From contig NC_035926.1 of the NCBI RefSeq assembly GCF_000348985.1, positions 1 through 64,000 on the forward strand: DNA of 64,000 nt, given 5' to 3'. This document shows, piece by piece, positions 9,875 through 18,578 of this stretch. How positions within the stretch are numbered: position 1 is the stretch's first letter; the number at the start of each line of letters is the position of its first letter. Source of the DNA: Huiozyma naganishii CBS 8797 (lineage: Eukaryota; Ascomycota; Saccharomycetes; Saccharomycetales; Saccharomycetaceae). Below the pieces are notes generated by a model, which was not told the DNA's origin, did no database searches, and saw nothing but the letters and a program-made list of their open reading frames with translations. A program made the position numbers and the translations under genes.

Positions 9875-12109
9875 TTACAGCTCTATACTGTGAAGGCTTG
9901 GCACGGCCATTTGTAACAACTGGGCCAGATCTTGGGCATCTTTTTTTGAGCGGATCAGTCGCTGGTTACCCCGCAACTTTATGGTGCTCAGATTTATGAA
10001 GGGGATGAACTGGATTAGGTTGTGCCAGCTGTGTAGGTCGTTGTGTGAGAGGTCCAGAGACACAAGGGAGGTCAGTAACATATCCATGCCACCTTGGATT
10101 CCGTTCCCGTAGTCGACTTCTGTGGGTAACAAGTCTAGATCTGGGATCCCACTCAACGTTAAAGTCCTCAAATTGTGCGGTACGTGAGACCAGGGTGGTA
10201 AATGTTTCCCGGAACCGTTCTTAATCTTCAAGTGTAAAAGAGTCCTTGGCAATAATCTGTAGGTGATACTTTGCAGTAGAGGTACACAATCCACCGTGAA
10301 TAACTCCAACAGGGGCAGCACTACAGAGTGGTGATCTGATGGCGGTATCTCCACGTCTTGTAACTGGCAGTCGTTGTCGCATAGTCGTAACTCCCTAAGA
10401 TACGTTAACTCACCACAGAAAGTCACTTCGCGGATCGAATTACCTTCTAAATTCAAAGTCGCTAAATTGGGCAATTGGGAAAGATTACGAACAGCAGTGA
10501 TGTGATTATTACTCAGATCTAAATGCCTGACAGATCTCCAACCTGTGGGGAAAAAATTGTCACTGTCGTCGTCGTTTGAAACAAGCTCTTGGAAATCGAT
10601 TATACCACTTAGATTGTTGCCACGCAGGGATACACTCTCAATTGAATTGTCGTTGCCTAATCCATGTAATGAGTCAATGGAATTGAAGGAAAGATCCACT
10701 TTTTTCAAACAACGCATCTCGTAGTTTAAAAAACTTAACCCGCCAGTGATCAAATTGTGAGAAAGATTTAAACTTTCCACCGTGTTGTCACTGTGGAACG
10801 ATATGAACGCGGATTTCAACTTGTTGAAACTTAAGTCAATGTACTTGGTACGGATAAACCTCTCATTGAGACTCTCTAATATGTTGTTACTCACGTCCAA
10901 CAAAACAACATTGGGGAACAAGTGAGTGATACCGACTATACTTTTGATATTTCTGCCAGAGGCGTTTAAAGACCGTGCCTGAGACCAGACACCCACTTTG
11001 ATATCTGTCAACGTTGAGATAAGTTCCTGTTTGTTTTGTTCAAACTCGGTCATGTTAATATCATCTATATGGGTCACGTTACCCATGTCACCATCATGAT
11101 AACTTTCTCTCTTCCCCAATGGCTCCCTCTTGAACAGTGGCTGCGTCTTCAGTTCAGGTTTCGCAATTGGAGTATCATCAAACTGGTTCTGACTGTGACT
11201 CGAGCCTCCTGACTCAAACATTCCGAGCGGACTCGAAGTGGCACTTTCATTTAGAGGAGGTTCTGTCGATGCGGTGATATTTTCGCTAAAATCATCGACT
11301 GTTCCATGACCTGTAGACATATGGGAGTGTGTCGTCTGTGAATCGTCGTTGCTCGTCGATATATCCTGTATGTTGTTATTATTGTTAGGAACCCATGCGC
11401 CGACATTATTTTTAAAGTTTAAACCTATACTACTTGGTGTAATCAATTGCATTTTCTCAATATTTGTTTTGTCTCTAAGGACACGTTGATCAGATCTCTG
11501 TCTGAAAAGTGGTTGCCTCTTCTCTTTGGGAGCCGTGTCTTCCTCCCTGAGGTCGAAAAATTGCATCGATTGTTTTTGCTTTATTAAGTTGTCAAAGACT
11601 TGGTGTGCATCTGAAATTGGATTATCAAAGGACGAGTCTGTATCTTTGGCCACTTGATTTAGATGGCTACTGGAACTTTTCGCCTTATCGGACTGTCTTT
11701 TGAAAGTGTTTTGTAAATCCCCTGACAAATCGTACCCCATATCCTTAATGATAAGATCAGCGTGCCGGTCCACCTGTTCCCCCTTTTGTTCTCTTTTGGG
11801 AGGCAAATAGTTCATGTACTGTGCTGGCTCTTTGGATCCAACGGTGGTCTTATTTGTAGATTTCGTCCTCTTTTGAACGGTCCCGAAATCCATCAAGTGG
11901 TCCGTACGACTGTCCGTCGACGAGGAAGTGTCGTCGTTAACATCTTTACCCTCATCGTACACTTTGGACGTGAAGTTGGAATCGTTGAAACTCTGGTTTT
12001 TCTTGTAATCCCTTATTAGAGCTACATTCTCTTCAGAGGGCCTGCTGCTGTCGATAAGCAAACCGCTCAATCCCTTGGATAGATGGTCTACCGTGTCCGT
12101 GCTATCCAT
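9875..12109 (-). CDS. NUD1: Nud1, spindle pole body scaffold of the mitotic exit network
   Basis: Nud1 sits in the spindle pole body outer plaque. It anchors astral microtubule factors (Spc72) and the mitotic exit kinases Cdc15 and Dbf2-Mob1. The 744-residue product has a long polar N-terminal half (about 1-370; Ser, Asn, Asp and Lys rich) expected to be disordered and phosphorylated. The C-terminal leucine-rich repeat half (about 375-744) has units such as LLDVSNNILESL, YIDLSFNKL, SLNLSHNLI, HLDLSNNHI and SLDLSHNDL. It is shorter than S. cerevisiae Nud1 (about 851), the difference lying in the N-terminal half. It is divergent from NDD1, sharing a 518-bp promoter, exactly as in S. cerevisiae. 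Confidence 0.93.
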   Translation of the reverse strand: MDSTDTVDHLSKGLSGLLIDSSRPSEENVALIRDYKKNQSFNDSNFTSKVYDEGKDVNDDTSSSTDSRTDHLMDFGTVQKRTKSTNKTTVGSKEPAQYMNYLPPKREQKGEQVDRHADLIIKDMGYDLSGDLQNTFKRQSDKAKSSSSHLNQVAKDTDSSFDNPISDAHQVFDNLIKQKQSMQFFDLREEDTAPKEKRQPLFRQRSDQRVLRDKTNIEKMQLITPSSIGLNFKNNVGAWVPNNNNNIQDISTSNDDSQTTHSHMSTGHGTVDDFSENITASTEPPLNESATSSPLGMFESGGSSHSQNQFDDTPIAKPELKTQPLFKREPLGKRESYHDGDMGNVTHIDDINMTEFEQNKQELISTLTDIKVGVWSQARSLNASGRNIKSIVGITHLFPNVVLLDVSNNILESLNERFIRTKYIDLSFNKLKSAFISFHSDNTVESLNLSHNLITGGLSFLNYEMRCLKKVDLSFNSIDSLHGLGNDNSIESVSLRGNNLSGIIDFQELVSNDDDSDNFFPTGWRSVRHLDLSNNHITAVRNLSQLPNLATLNLEGNSIREVTFCGELTYLRELRLCDNDCQLQDVEIPPSDHHSVVLPLLELFTVDCVPLLQSITYRLLPRTLLHLKIKNGSGKHLPPWSHVPHNLRTLTLSGIPDLDLLPTEVDYGNGIQGGMDMLLTSLVSLDLSHNDLHSWHNLIQFIPFINLSTIKLRGNQRLIRSKKDAQDLAQLLQMAVPSLHSIEL

Positions 12110-12258
12110 CTACACTCTGTGTACGTTGTACTGATTGGAGAACCACAAACAATGTGCAGAAACAGTCTCTACGTGTGTGGGACCCTTTGTGTACAAACTG
12201 CACAATTCGTCACCCAATACAATCCTATACAAGCTCGAGAACCCGCGCACACAAAAAT

Positions 12259-12267
12259 GTAAACAAA
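12259..12267 (+). promoter_or_regulatory. Candidate forkhead (Fkh/Hcm1) site
   Basis: GTAAACAAA matches the forkhead core RTAAAYAA. It lies in the shared NUD1-NDD1 promoter, 361 bp before the NDD1 start. In S. cerevisiae NDD1 is a target of the forkhead factor Hcm1, so the site fits the gene. A 9-bp match alone is weak evidence. Confidence 0.4.
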
Positions 12268-12325
12268 CCGCTGAGATTCAAATTTTAGGAAAAAAAAAAA
12301 AAACCAAAAACCAAAACCAAAACCG

Positions 12326-12344
12326 TTACCCGAAAGTCGCGAAA
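12326..12344 (+). promoter_or_regulatory. Candidate Reb1 site followed by a Swi4 (SCB) core
   Basis: TTACCCG (12326-12332) is the Reb1 general-regulatory-factor core, and CGCGAAA (12338-12344) matches the SBF core CRCGAAA. Both lie midway between NUD1 and NDD1. This would suit G1/S-phase timing of one or both genes. Confidence 0.35.
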
Positions 12345-12403
12345 TGCTGAACATCAAACCTAAACCAGAATGCTAGTGCCGCACGCTGTTTTAGTCTTAG
12401 GAT

Positions 12404-12409
12404 CACGTG
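12404..12409. promoter_or_regulatory. CACGTG E-box in the NDD1 promoter
   Basis: The perfect palindrome ATCACGTGAT is centred at 12406/12407 and matches Cbf1-type sites. A T-rich tract follows it, with (TTTG)n repeats near 12450-12470. Confidence 0.45.
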
Positions 12410-12627
12410 ATTTGTTTTTTTTGATTTTTTTTCGTTCCTTCTTTGCCCCGTTTGTTTGTTTGTTTGTTGTTATATTTTTTTCGTTCCTATTTGTTTATTT
12501 TGAAACGTTGAAGCATTGCTACAGGTACTCACTTTTTAGTACATGCGTTTGACCAGAGGAGCAGATACTGTAACGTCTGTTTTACTTGGTTCCCGGTTTG
12601 GTTTTTTGACGAGCAGCAGCGGGTAAT

Positions 12628-14514
12628 ATGGCGAAGAATAAAGGCAATAGCAACAGCAGCCGGGCTGAGATGTTCGGTCAAAGCAGTGTCTCCCAGCAAC
12701 AACAAGAGCAACAGCAGCAGCAGCAGCAAGTGCCCTCTTCAAGACCAGCTTCAGCAATGGATACCGCGGAATTGGCAGATATGGATACTGACACAAACTT
12801 TTTCAAGGTGTTGACAGATAATCTGAAGTACGTGTTTACTAGCCCTGTTCCAAACACACAGACTTTGACTAGCAACTTCCCAACTCCTTACTCATCGAAT
12901 CATTTGGATCCTATGGGTCAGAGATCCGGCGGGAACGGTATGCGGAACCCAGATTCTTCCTTTATTGACAAGACGTTGAACTCGCAGTTCTATAATAATA
13001 GCGGTAGCAACACAAGTACTACTTTGCAAGATATTAACGTGCAACCTTCTTCTGCACTTCATTTCCCCAATCTGAAACAGCAGCCGCAGAGAAACGTACA
13101 ACATACACATCAAACAGCACCAACATCAAACAGCAATTATACAGGTGGTCACAACAATTCTACGGCTAATAATACCACGACTACTACCACTACTAATGCT
13201 AATAACAACAACAACAACAACAATAATAATAATAATATTCCTAATGATTTTCTACTAGCGTCACCAGAGCAAATGAGAGAGTTTCTGTATGATTCGCCAG
13301 CCGTGGGGCTCAACTTGTTCCATAACACACCTGCAAAGACTCCACTGCGTTTTATCACAGATTTCAATGGGGAGAACATTCAAAATTCTGAAAACTCAAA
13401 TTCTAATCTTTTGTACTTGTTCAACTCAGTGAATGGGATCTCAAATGAGGGGCTTACAATGGACAATGCTGGTACAACGGGTAACAATACGGGCAATTCG
13501 ACCCGAACACCGCTTCGGAAGATTGATGTAAACCTGATGTTCAATCAAGTAAATAATTCCCTATCGCCGTCTAAGAGACAGACATTGTCTTTGACGCCCT
13601 ACGGTAGGAGGATACTGAACGATATCGGCACGCCGTACGCTCGGAGTGGAATGTCCTCGAATAGTGCCCTCGTCGATTTCCAAAAGGCTAGAAAGGACAC
13701 GTCACCGACTTTTGACAGGTCACCAGATTTAGTCCGTTTGGCAAAGAAAGCGATGGTTTCCACGCCGCAAGTTGGATCGAAAGGGGAGCCACAGAAATCA
13801 AAGAAACGAACTTTGAATCAGATTCCTAAATTGCAGAAAAAACCTAGGGCAAGGAACCTCAAGAACTCGATAGCACCAAATGACGAGAACGTGGATATTA
13901 TAGGCGGTATGGACTCCGGTGACGAAAACGGCGTCCCATGTGGATCATCCCCCACTACGATCCAGTTACATTCTTCTGTAACCAAATCGTTGCCTAAACT
14001 GAATCGTTCAGTACAAGTTCCAACGATGACCAGAAACATGTCACTTATAGACGAAAATTTGATGGACCTGAGGACAAGAATCACGTTATCGCCAACGCCG
14101 AAGTCCAATGTCAAAAAATTGGTGAACCCTAGTCTGAATCTGTTCCCAGTTCCCGATTTGCCCAAAATGGGCTCCTTCAAAAGTGACCTCTCTGCTACCC
14201 ATGAACCAGTTGTAAAGCAAGTTCCCAACACGTCATCTTCGTCGTCTGGGCCCAGCTTGCCGCGGTCTCTTTCCGATGCCACATCAACGCTGGCGTTACA
14301 ACCTACGGGAGGCTCAAACTCAGGACCGTCTAAGAAGAAGAAGATTGTGAAAAAAAAGAAGTGCAAAAACAAGAACAAGAACAAGGAACCCAAGTTCCAG
14401 ATTTTCGTATCCTCTGTGCATAAATTCAACGATCCAAATTCTACTCTCCCGATGAGCCAGATGAAAGGCGCAGAGAGGATGCGAAATACGATCAACGTCG
14501 ATAAGAAAAAATGA
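12628..14514 (+). CDS. NDD1: Ndd1, coactivator of the Fkh2-Mcm1 G2/M transcription complex
   Basis: Ndd1 is recruited to Fkh2-Mcm1 at CLB2-cluster promoters and activates them after phosphorylation by Cdk1. The 628-residue product is longer than the S. cerevisiae protein (about 554), mostly through homopolymer tracts: poly-Gln at about residues 22-36 and poly-Asn at about 190-205. Conserved blocks identify it: DINVQPSSALHF, TPAKTPLRF (near 234), RKIDVNLMFNQ, SLTPYGRRILNDIGTPYA (near 320), ALVDFQKARKD and GSSPTTIQL. TP/SP sites in these blocks are likely Cdk targets. A strongly basic Lys-rich stretch near residue 570 could be a nuclear localisation signal. It is divergent from NUD1. Confidence 0.92.
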   Translation: MAKNKGNSNSSRAEMFGQSSVSQQQQEQQQQQQQVPSSRPASAMDTAELADMDTDTNFFKVLTDNLKYVFTSPVPNTQTLTSNFPTPYSSNHLDPMGQRSGGNGMRNPDSSFIDKTLNSQFYNNSGSNTSTTLQDINVQPSSALHFPNLKQQPQRNVQHTHQTAPTSNSNYTGGHNNSTANNTTTTTTTNANNNNNNNNNNNNIPNDFLLASPEQMREFLYDSPAVGLNLFHNTPAKTPLRFITDFNGENIQNSENSNSNLLYLFNSVNGISNEGLTMDNAGTTGNNTGNSTRTPLRKIDVNLMFNQVNNSLSPSKRQTLSLTPYGRRILNDIGTPYARSGMSSNSALVDFQKARKDTSPTFDRSPDLVRLAKKAMVSTPQVGSKGEPQKSKKRTLNQIPKLQKKPRARNLKNSIAPNDENVDIIGGMDSGDENGVPCGSSPTTIQLHSSVTKSLPKLNRSVQVPTMTRNMSLIDENLMDLRTRITLSPTPKSNVKKLVNPSLNLFPVPDLPKMGSFKSDLSATHEPVVKQVPNTSSSSSGPSLPRSLSDATSTLALQPTGGSNSGPSKKKKIVKKKKCKNKNKNKEPKFQIFVSSVHKFNDPNSTLPMSQMKGAERMRNTINVDKKK

Positions 14515-15222
14515 ACAGATTATGGCAAGTTATTAAGCACTCATATCCACTGTATCTCTCGTTTTGTTACTGTGGTACATACATTTCCTCTCCCTAGAAG
14601 GAAGAAAGAAGAACGAACTCCACTCATTATACATACACAAGTATTTTTTTACTCGGTCGACATTCACGGTAATATATACAGATAAATACAACACAACAGT
14701 AATACATTAATTTCATGCATAATTCATTGCCTCAGCGTTTAAAAGCGGCAAACACTACTACCTGTGTTTCCAATCCTGACCCACCAGATCTGTCGAACTT
14801 TACAGATCTCTATTTTCCTTCAGTTTCCTATCGGTTTGTTTTCATTCCCCTGAGAAGTTCCCTTTGTGCGACGGTCAATCTGTGTACATATTCCTCCTTT
14901 ACATTCTCCTCCTAACTCTTACGTCTTCCTCTGCCCTTTAAAGAAGTAAACTGCACGAGTTGGAGAGCTTCCCAAATCCTCTCTTATCATCCCCCCCTCA
15001 ATTGCGTTTTTGTTCTTTTTGGACACATTTTCCAGGAAAGAAACACAATTTTAAAGGAAACTCCATAGCAAAGTGCTGTTGTCTTGGATTGTTCTGTTTT
15101 CCTGGGTGTGACCCAGTCCAGCAACTCTCAGTCAGGGTGCAGCAATAATATTAATAATAGCAGCAATTGTAGTGCACCACTTATTTGAATAAGCGTGGGC
15201 ATTTTCGTACAGTCTACAGTAA
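14515..15222. other. NDD1-GPB1 intergenic region
   Basis: This is the 3' end of NDD1 and the promoter of GPB1, on the same strand. It is T/C-rich on the plus strand between about 14780 and 15010. No gene, tRNA or clear factor site was recognised. Confidence 0.5.
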
Positions 15223-17967
15223 ATGTTTGGGAAAGATAAAGAAACCGAATCTCCGGATGAGTGTCCCGTCATTGGGGAGTACAATAATGATTACACGCCG
15301 TTGAGTTACCTGACCAGCACAGTATCGTTACTGGCCACTGTCTCGGATAAATATCCGTCTGCACAGGTTAAGAAGGCAAACGAGTCTCATCTGTTGAAGT
15401 ACTACAATTTCAAAAGACCCATAACGTATGGGGCGAATGCGGTAAACCGCCACGGCAGCGTTGTAAGTGAATCGGAACAGTCCAATTCAAGCAACATGCT
15501 ACCGTCAGATATATACAACTCTGAGGTGATGATGAATCTTTTTTTGAACTGTGCAGAGAACAGAATCGATCCGTACCAGCTAAAGAAAACTTTGAAGATC
15601 CAAAGCCGTAGAGACAAGCAACGTTACAACTTGGAAAACGATATATGGAATACCGCCCAGAGGGATGACACGGTACCGGGCAGAAGTTCCGTTGGAACGC
15701 CTTTCGAGGAGGAATCGGATGAGACGTATTTCAAAAGCAGCACTTGTGATTTGGTTGATGACATTGATCCGTTCAATCCAGCCAGTGACGACCAGGTTGA
15801 AGCAAGTGAGTCGAAGCTTGCTATTTCTGGGATGAGCTTTTCCAATGCATTTCGCAAATACTACAAAAGATTACTCACAGTAAACCTACAGGATTTCGAT
15901 ATATTAAAGAGACACAACATGTGGGTACCCACTATACGGAACGACTGTAAGGACCTGCTTGTTGGGGACTACGTGGATAGTGGTGATATATATGATGAGA
16001 AAACATGTCCCCTTTTCATTAGAGGTCTGGACTATATTCCTAGCGTCTACGATATTTTCTCCGGCTGCTCAACAATCCGGTCTGTCATATCAGAGTACAA
16101 GTTTCCTGCATTGACGTATCATTGTGCAATCGAGTTAAACAGACACATTTTCATGATTGGCGGTTTGATCCCTTGCTACCGTTTCGACAACGAGGCGCCT
16201 GATCTGAGCAACTTCTACGTCGATGGAATCAAGAACTTACCTCCTCCGTTGCTCGCAGAGGTCATTAACAATCCAGCCATGGTGAACAATCCTCACTTAT
16301 ACGTGATATCCTTGGCCTCTTCGCGTTTGTCCCGGCCTCGACTTACGGGCCACGTGCCGCCACCTATAATGTGTATGGTAGCATCACAACTAAACGATCG
16401 CTACATTCTCTTCTACGGTGGATTTGAGATCAAGACAGAGACCAAAATTGACAAACAGGGGAAATGTTACTTGAAGAAAAGGGCATTTCTAAACAATACC
16501 GTGTATATTTTGGACACCATAGCATTCAAGTTTGTAAAAGCTGAGATTAACGGCCAGTCTTACGATCATTTGAGGTATCCAACATTTTCTCCGCGGTTCG
16601 GTCACTTGCAATTATCTGCAACGTTGGTTGAAGGTGATTCCAACTCGATAAACACACTTTCCGAAAGAGCACGCTCTGATTCTCAAAGGTCAGGGGCGAC
16701 TGTTTTAGGATCATCTTCTGAAAGGGATACGCCGTCACCGCCCTTGACTGCAAGCATGGAACCTGGGTTGCAAGCTCGTAAAATGTCGCCGATTCCACCG
16801 CTGCGACTGTCGAGTAACGGTAATTTCCACATGGTTCATAACATCATCATTTTTGGGGGGTATCGCCAGACAGGTGACGACAAGTACGAAGCTATGAATG
16901 ACATGTGGAAGCTGGAAGTTAAGATCACAGCGAGGGGCAAACGGTCATATTTAGCGTTTGCGGATACCATCACTGCTTTAAAGATCCCGATCGTGAACAA
17001 AGACGGCAAATGGCCTAACAAGAGAGCCTTTTTCGCATACTCTCTTCCGGACGTATCTTTAGTGGACAAATCATCACTGGAGAGCGACCTGCTCCAAAAT
17101 TTACAAGAGAATTTCAGGGTGGAAGTGAAGGATGAGGAAACCCCCCGTCAAAGCGGGTCTTTGGCGGGTACTTTGAGAAAACATAAACCGCGTACAATGT
17201 CACAGAACTCTTTGAAGAAAGCCGGTACGATCTTTGAATACGAACCTTTGGTACAGCCGCAAAGCTCTGAATTATCACCCTTGGGCCCATTGCGCAGGTG
17301 GACTAGCAACGGTAAGTACGCGAATTTTGAGCGTAAGGGTCGCACCATTGTGATACACGGTGGCTCTGATAACACGAAATTATACGGTGATATGTGGTGG
17401 TTTGACCTTGATTCTCTTGTCTGGTCTAAGATCCAGACGTACGTGGTTGCAAACGGTGAGGAGGAGGTATTTGGCAAACGGGCACCAACGAACATGAGCT
17501 TGGTAGGCCATTCTATGACCAATATCGGTTGTATGGCGGTCCTTGCCGGTGGCTTGAGTGCTGTGGATGTCAAAGAGATATACAGCCAGCCGAATGACAC
17601 TCAAGCGGACTTAATCCCGGGTGGCGCTCAGTCTATGGAGACAAGCCCCAGTGTGGAGAACGAGGGAGACGAGTGCAACGACACACTCGCCAACGGCATG
17701 ATCAATATCATCGATCTGAGCAAGCAGTGTATACGGTCGACCACCTCAGAGCTCGAGGAGCGGAAGCCAATAGGGGAACTGATCATCCGGCCAGACCCCA
17801 CTGGAAAGTCCCGCGTTGTCGTGAGTGTGGCAGGTGCTGCGTTGGAATCCGACGGCACGGTATTTCTCGTCGGCGGTGTGGCGATCCGGCGTGAAAACCT
17901 GAAGAAAACGTATCTACGTGGCGCCCTACTAGAGTTCGTGTTGCCAAGTGTTACTCTCGCGTCATAG
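15223..17967 (+). CDS. GPB1: Kelch-repeat negative regulator of cAMP-PKA signalling (Gpb1/Gpb2, Krh)
   Basis: The kelch proteins Gpb1/Krh2 and Gpb2/Krh1 bind the G-alpha Gpa2 and restrain protein kinase A by stabilising its regulatory subunit and the Ras GAPs Ira1/2. The 914-residue product matches their length (about 880-897). Kelch-type strands are visible as hydrophobic-Gly-Gly motifs: HIFMIGGLI near residue 308, ILFYGGFE near 393, IIFGGYR near 546, IVIHGGSD near 709 and AVLAGGLS near 771. Low-complexity inserts rich in Ser/Pro lie between some blades. The gene symbol follows synteny (YOR371C). If the ohnologue was lost, this single copy would do both jobs. PDE2, another PKA-damping gene, lies in the same window. 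Confidence 0.88.
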   Translation: MFGKDKETESPDECPVIGEYNNDYTPLSYLTSTVSLLATVSDKYPSAQVKKANESHLLKYYNFKRPITYGANAVNRHGSVVSESEQSNSSNMLPSDIYNSEVMMNLFLNCAENRIDPYQLKKTLKIQSRRDKQRYNLENDIWNTAQRDDTVPGRSSVGTPFEEESDETYFKSSTCDLVDDIDPFNPASDDQVEASESKLAISGMSFSNAFRKYYKRLLTVNLQDFDILKRHNMWVPTIRNDCKDLLVGDYVDSGDIYDEKTCPLFIRGLDYIPSVYDIFSGCSTIRSVISEYKFPALTYHCAIELNRHIFMIGGLIPCYRFDNEAPDLSNFYVDGIKNLPPPLLAEVINNPAMVNNPHLYVISLASSRLSRPRLTGHVPPPIMCMVASQLNDRYILFYGGFEIKTETKIDKQGKCYLKKRAFLNNTVYILDTIAFKFVKAEINGQSYDHLRYPTFSPRFGHLQLSATLVEGDSNSINTLSERARSDSQRSGATVLGSSSERDTPSPPLTASMEPGLQARKMSPIPPLRLSSNGNFHMVHNIIIFGGYRQTGDDKYEAMNDMWKLEVKITARGKRSYLAFADTITALKIPIVNKDGKWPNKRAFFAYSLPDVSLVDKSSLESDLLQNLQENFRVEVKDEETPRQSGSLAGTLRKHKPRTMSQNSLKKAGTIFEYEPLVQPQSSELSPLGPLRRWTSNGKYANFERKGRTIVIHGGSDNTKLYGDMWWFDLDSLVWSKIQTYVVANGEEEVFGKRAPTNMSLVGHSMTNIGCMAVLAGGLSAVDVKEIYSQPNDTQADLIPGGAQSMETSPSVENEGDECNDTLANGMINIIDLSKQCIRSTTSELEERKPIGELIIRPDPTGKSRVVVSVAGAALESDGTVFLVGGVAIRRENLKKTYLRGALLEFVLPSVTLAS

Positions 17968-18578
17968 CGGAATTCTTTGCAAATACCGCCGCTTCGAACA
18001 TTTTCGGAGATGGTTCCTAACTTCAAGCACCGAATGCGGTAAGATGGAAAATTTTTCATTATCTTCTTACACACCAAAAATATAGAGAGAAAAAATTTTT
18101 CTCTTTTTTTCAGTGTGAAGTTTTATCTTTTTTTTGTTGTTGTATACAAGTGTTACTCACACTTGTCTGGGGCGTCGTTTACCTACGTGACGGTTTGTGT
18201 TGTTATCCGTCTGTGAGTAGTTTGAACCACATAACGGGAGACAATAAACTATCACTCAAAGTGTACTCTGCACCGCGGTATTCAAGTTGGTTTTGGAGGT
18301 AATAATATTAATAAAAAAGGTAAAGAAAAGACCGCGAGAAATAAGCAACAATATTTTTGAGAAGCAACTAACTTTACTTCATTGACCTGTCCACAGCTAT
18401 TTTCCACATTGTTAAAAGTAATTAGATAAACCATAATTGCATAGCTGGGAAAAGAACTTGTAATAAGTGCAAGGAAAGATCAAGGTTTTTTAGGGGAAAA
18501 TCTTACTTAGGTGCATTAGAGAAACCTATAGTAATAAAGTAATAGTACACACGGATTGTTTGTTGTTTAAGAGAAAGT
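17968..18578. other. GPB1-MRS6 intergenic region
   Basis: This is AT-rich sequence between two plus-strand genes. Just after GPB1 lie an RRPE-like word AAAATTTTTCA (18048-18058) and a near-palindrome AGAGAAAAA-A-TTTTTCTCT (18086-18104) that may act in 3'-end formation. A perfect 8-bp inverted repeat ACAAGTGT/ACACTTGT with a 5-base loop follows at 18146-18166. No gene is seen. Confidence 0.5.

Noticed and set aside
12404..12530. Point-centromere look-alike: ATCACGTG (CDEI-like) followed by a T-rich stretch
   Set aside because: No CDEIII core (TTCCGAAA) follows, the T-rich part contains GC words, and the block is syntenic to a chromosome arm, not a centromere.
13818..14495. A 225-codon frame antisense to NDD1
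   Set aside because: It is the complement of conserved NDD1 coding sequence and shows no family of its own.
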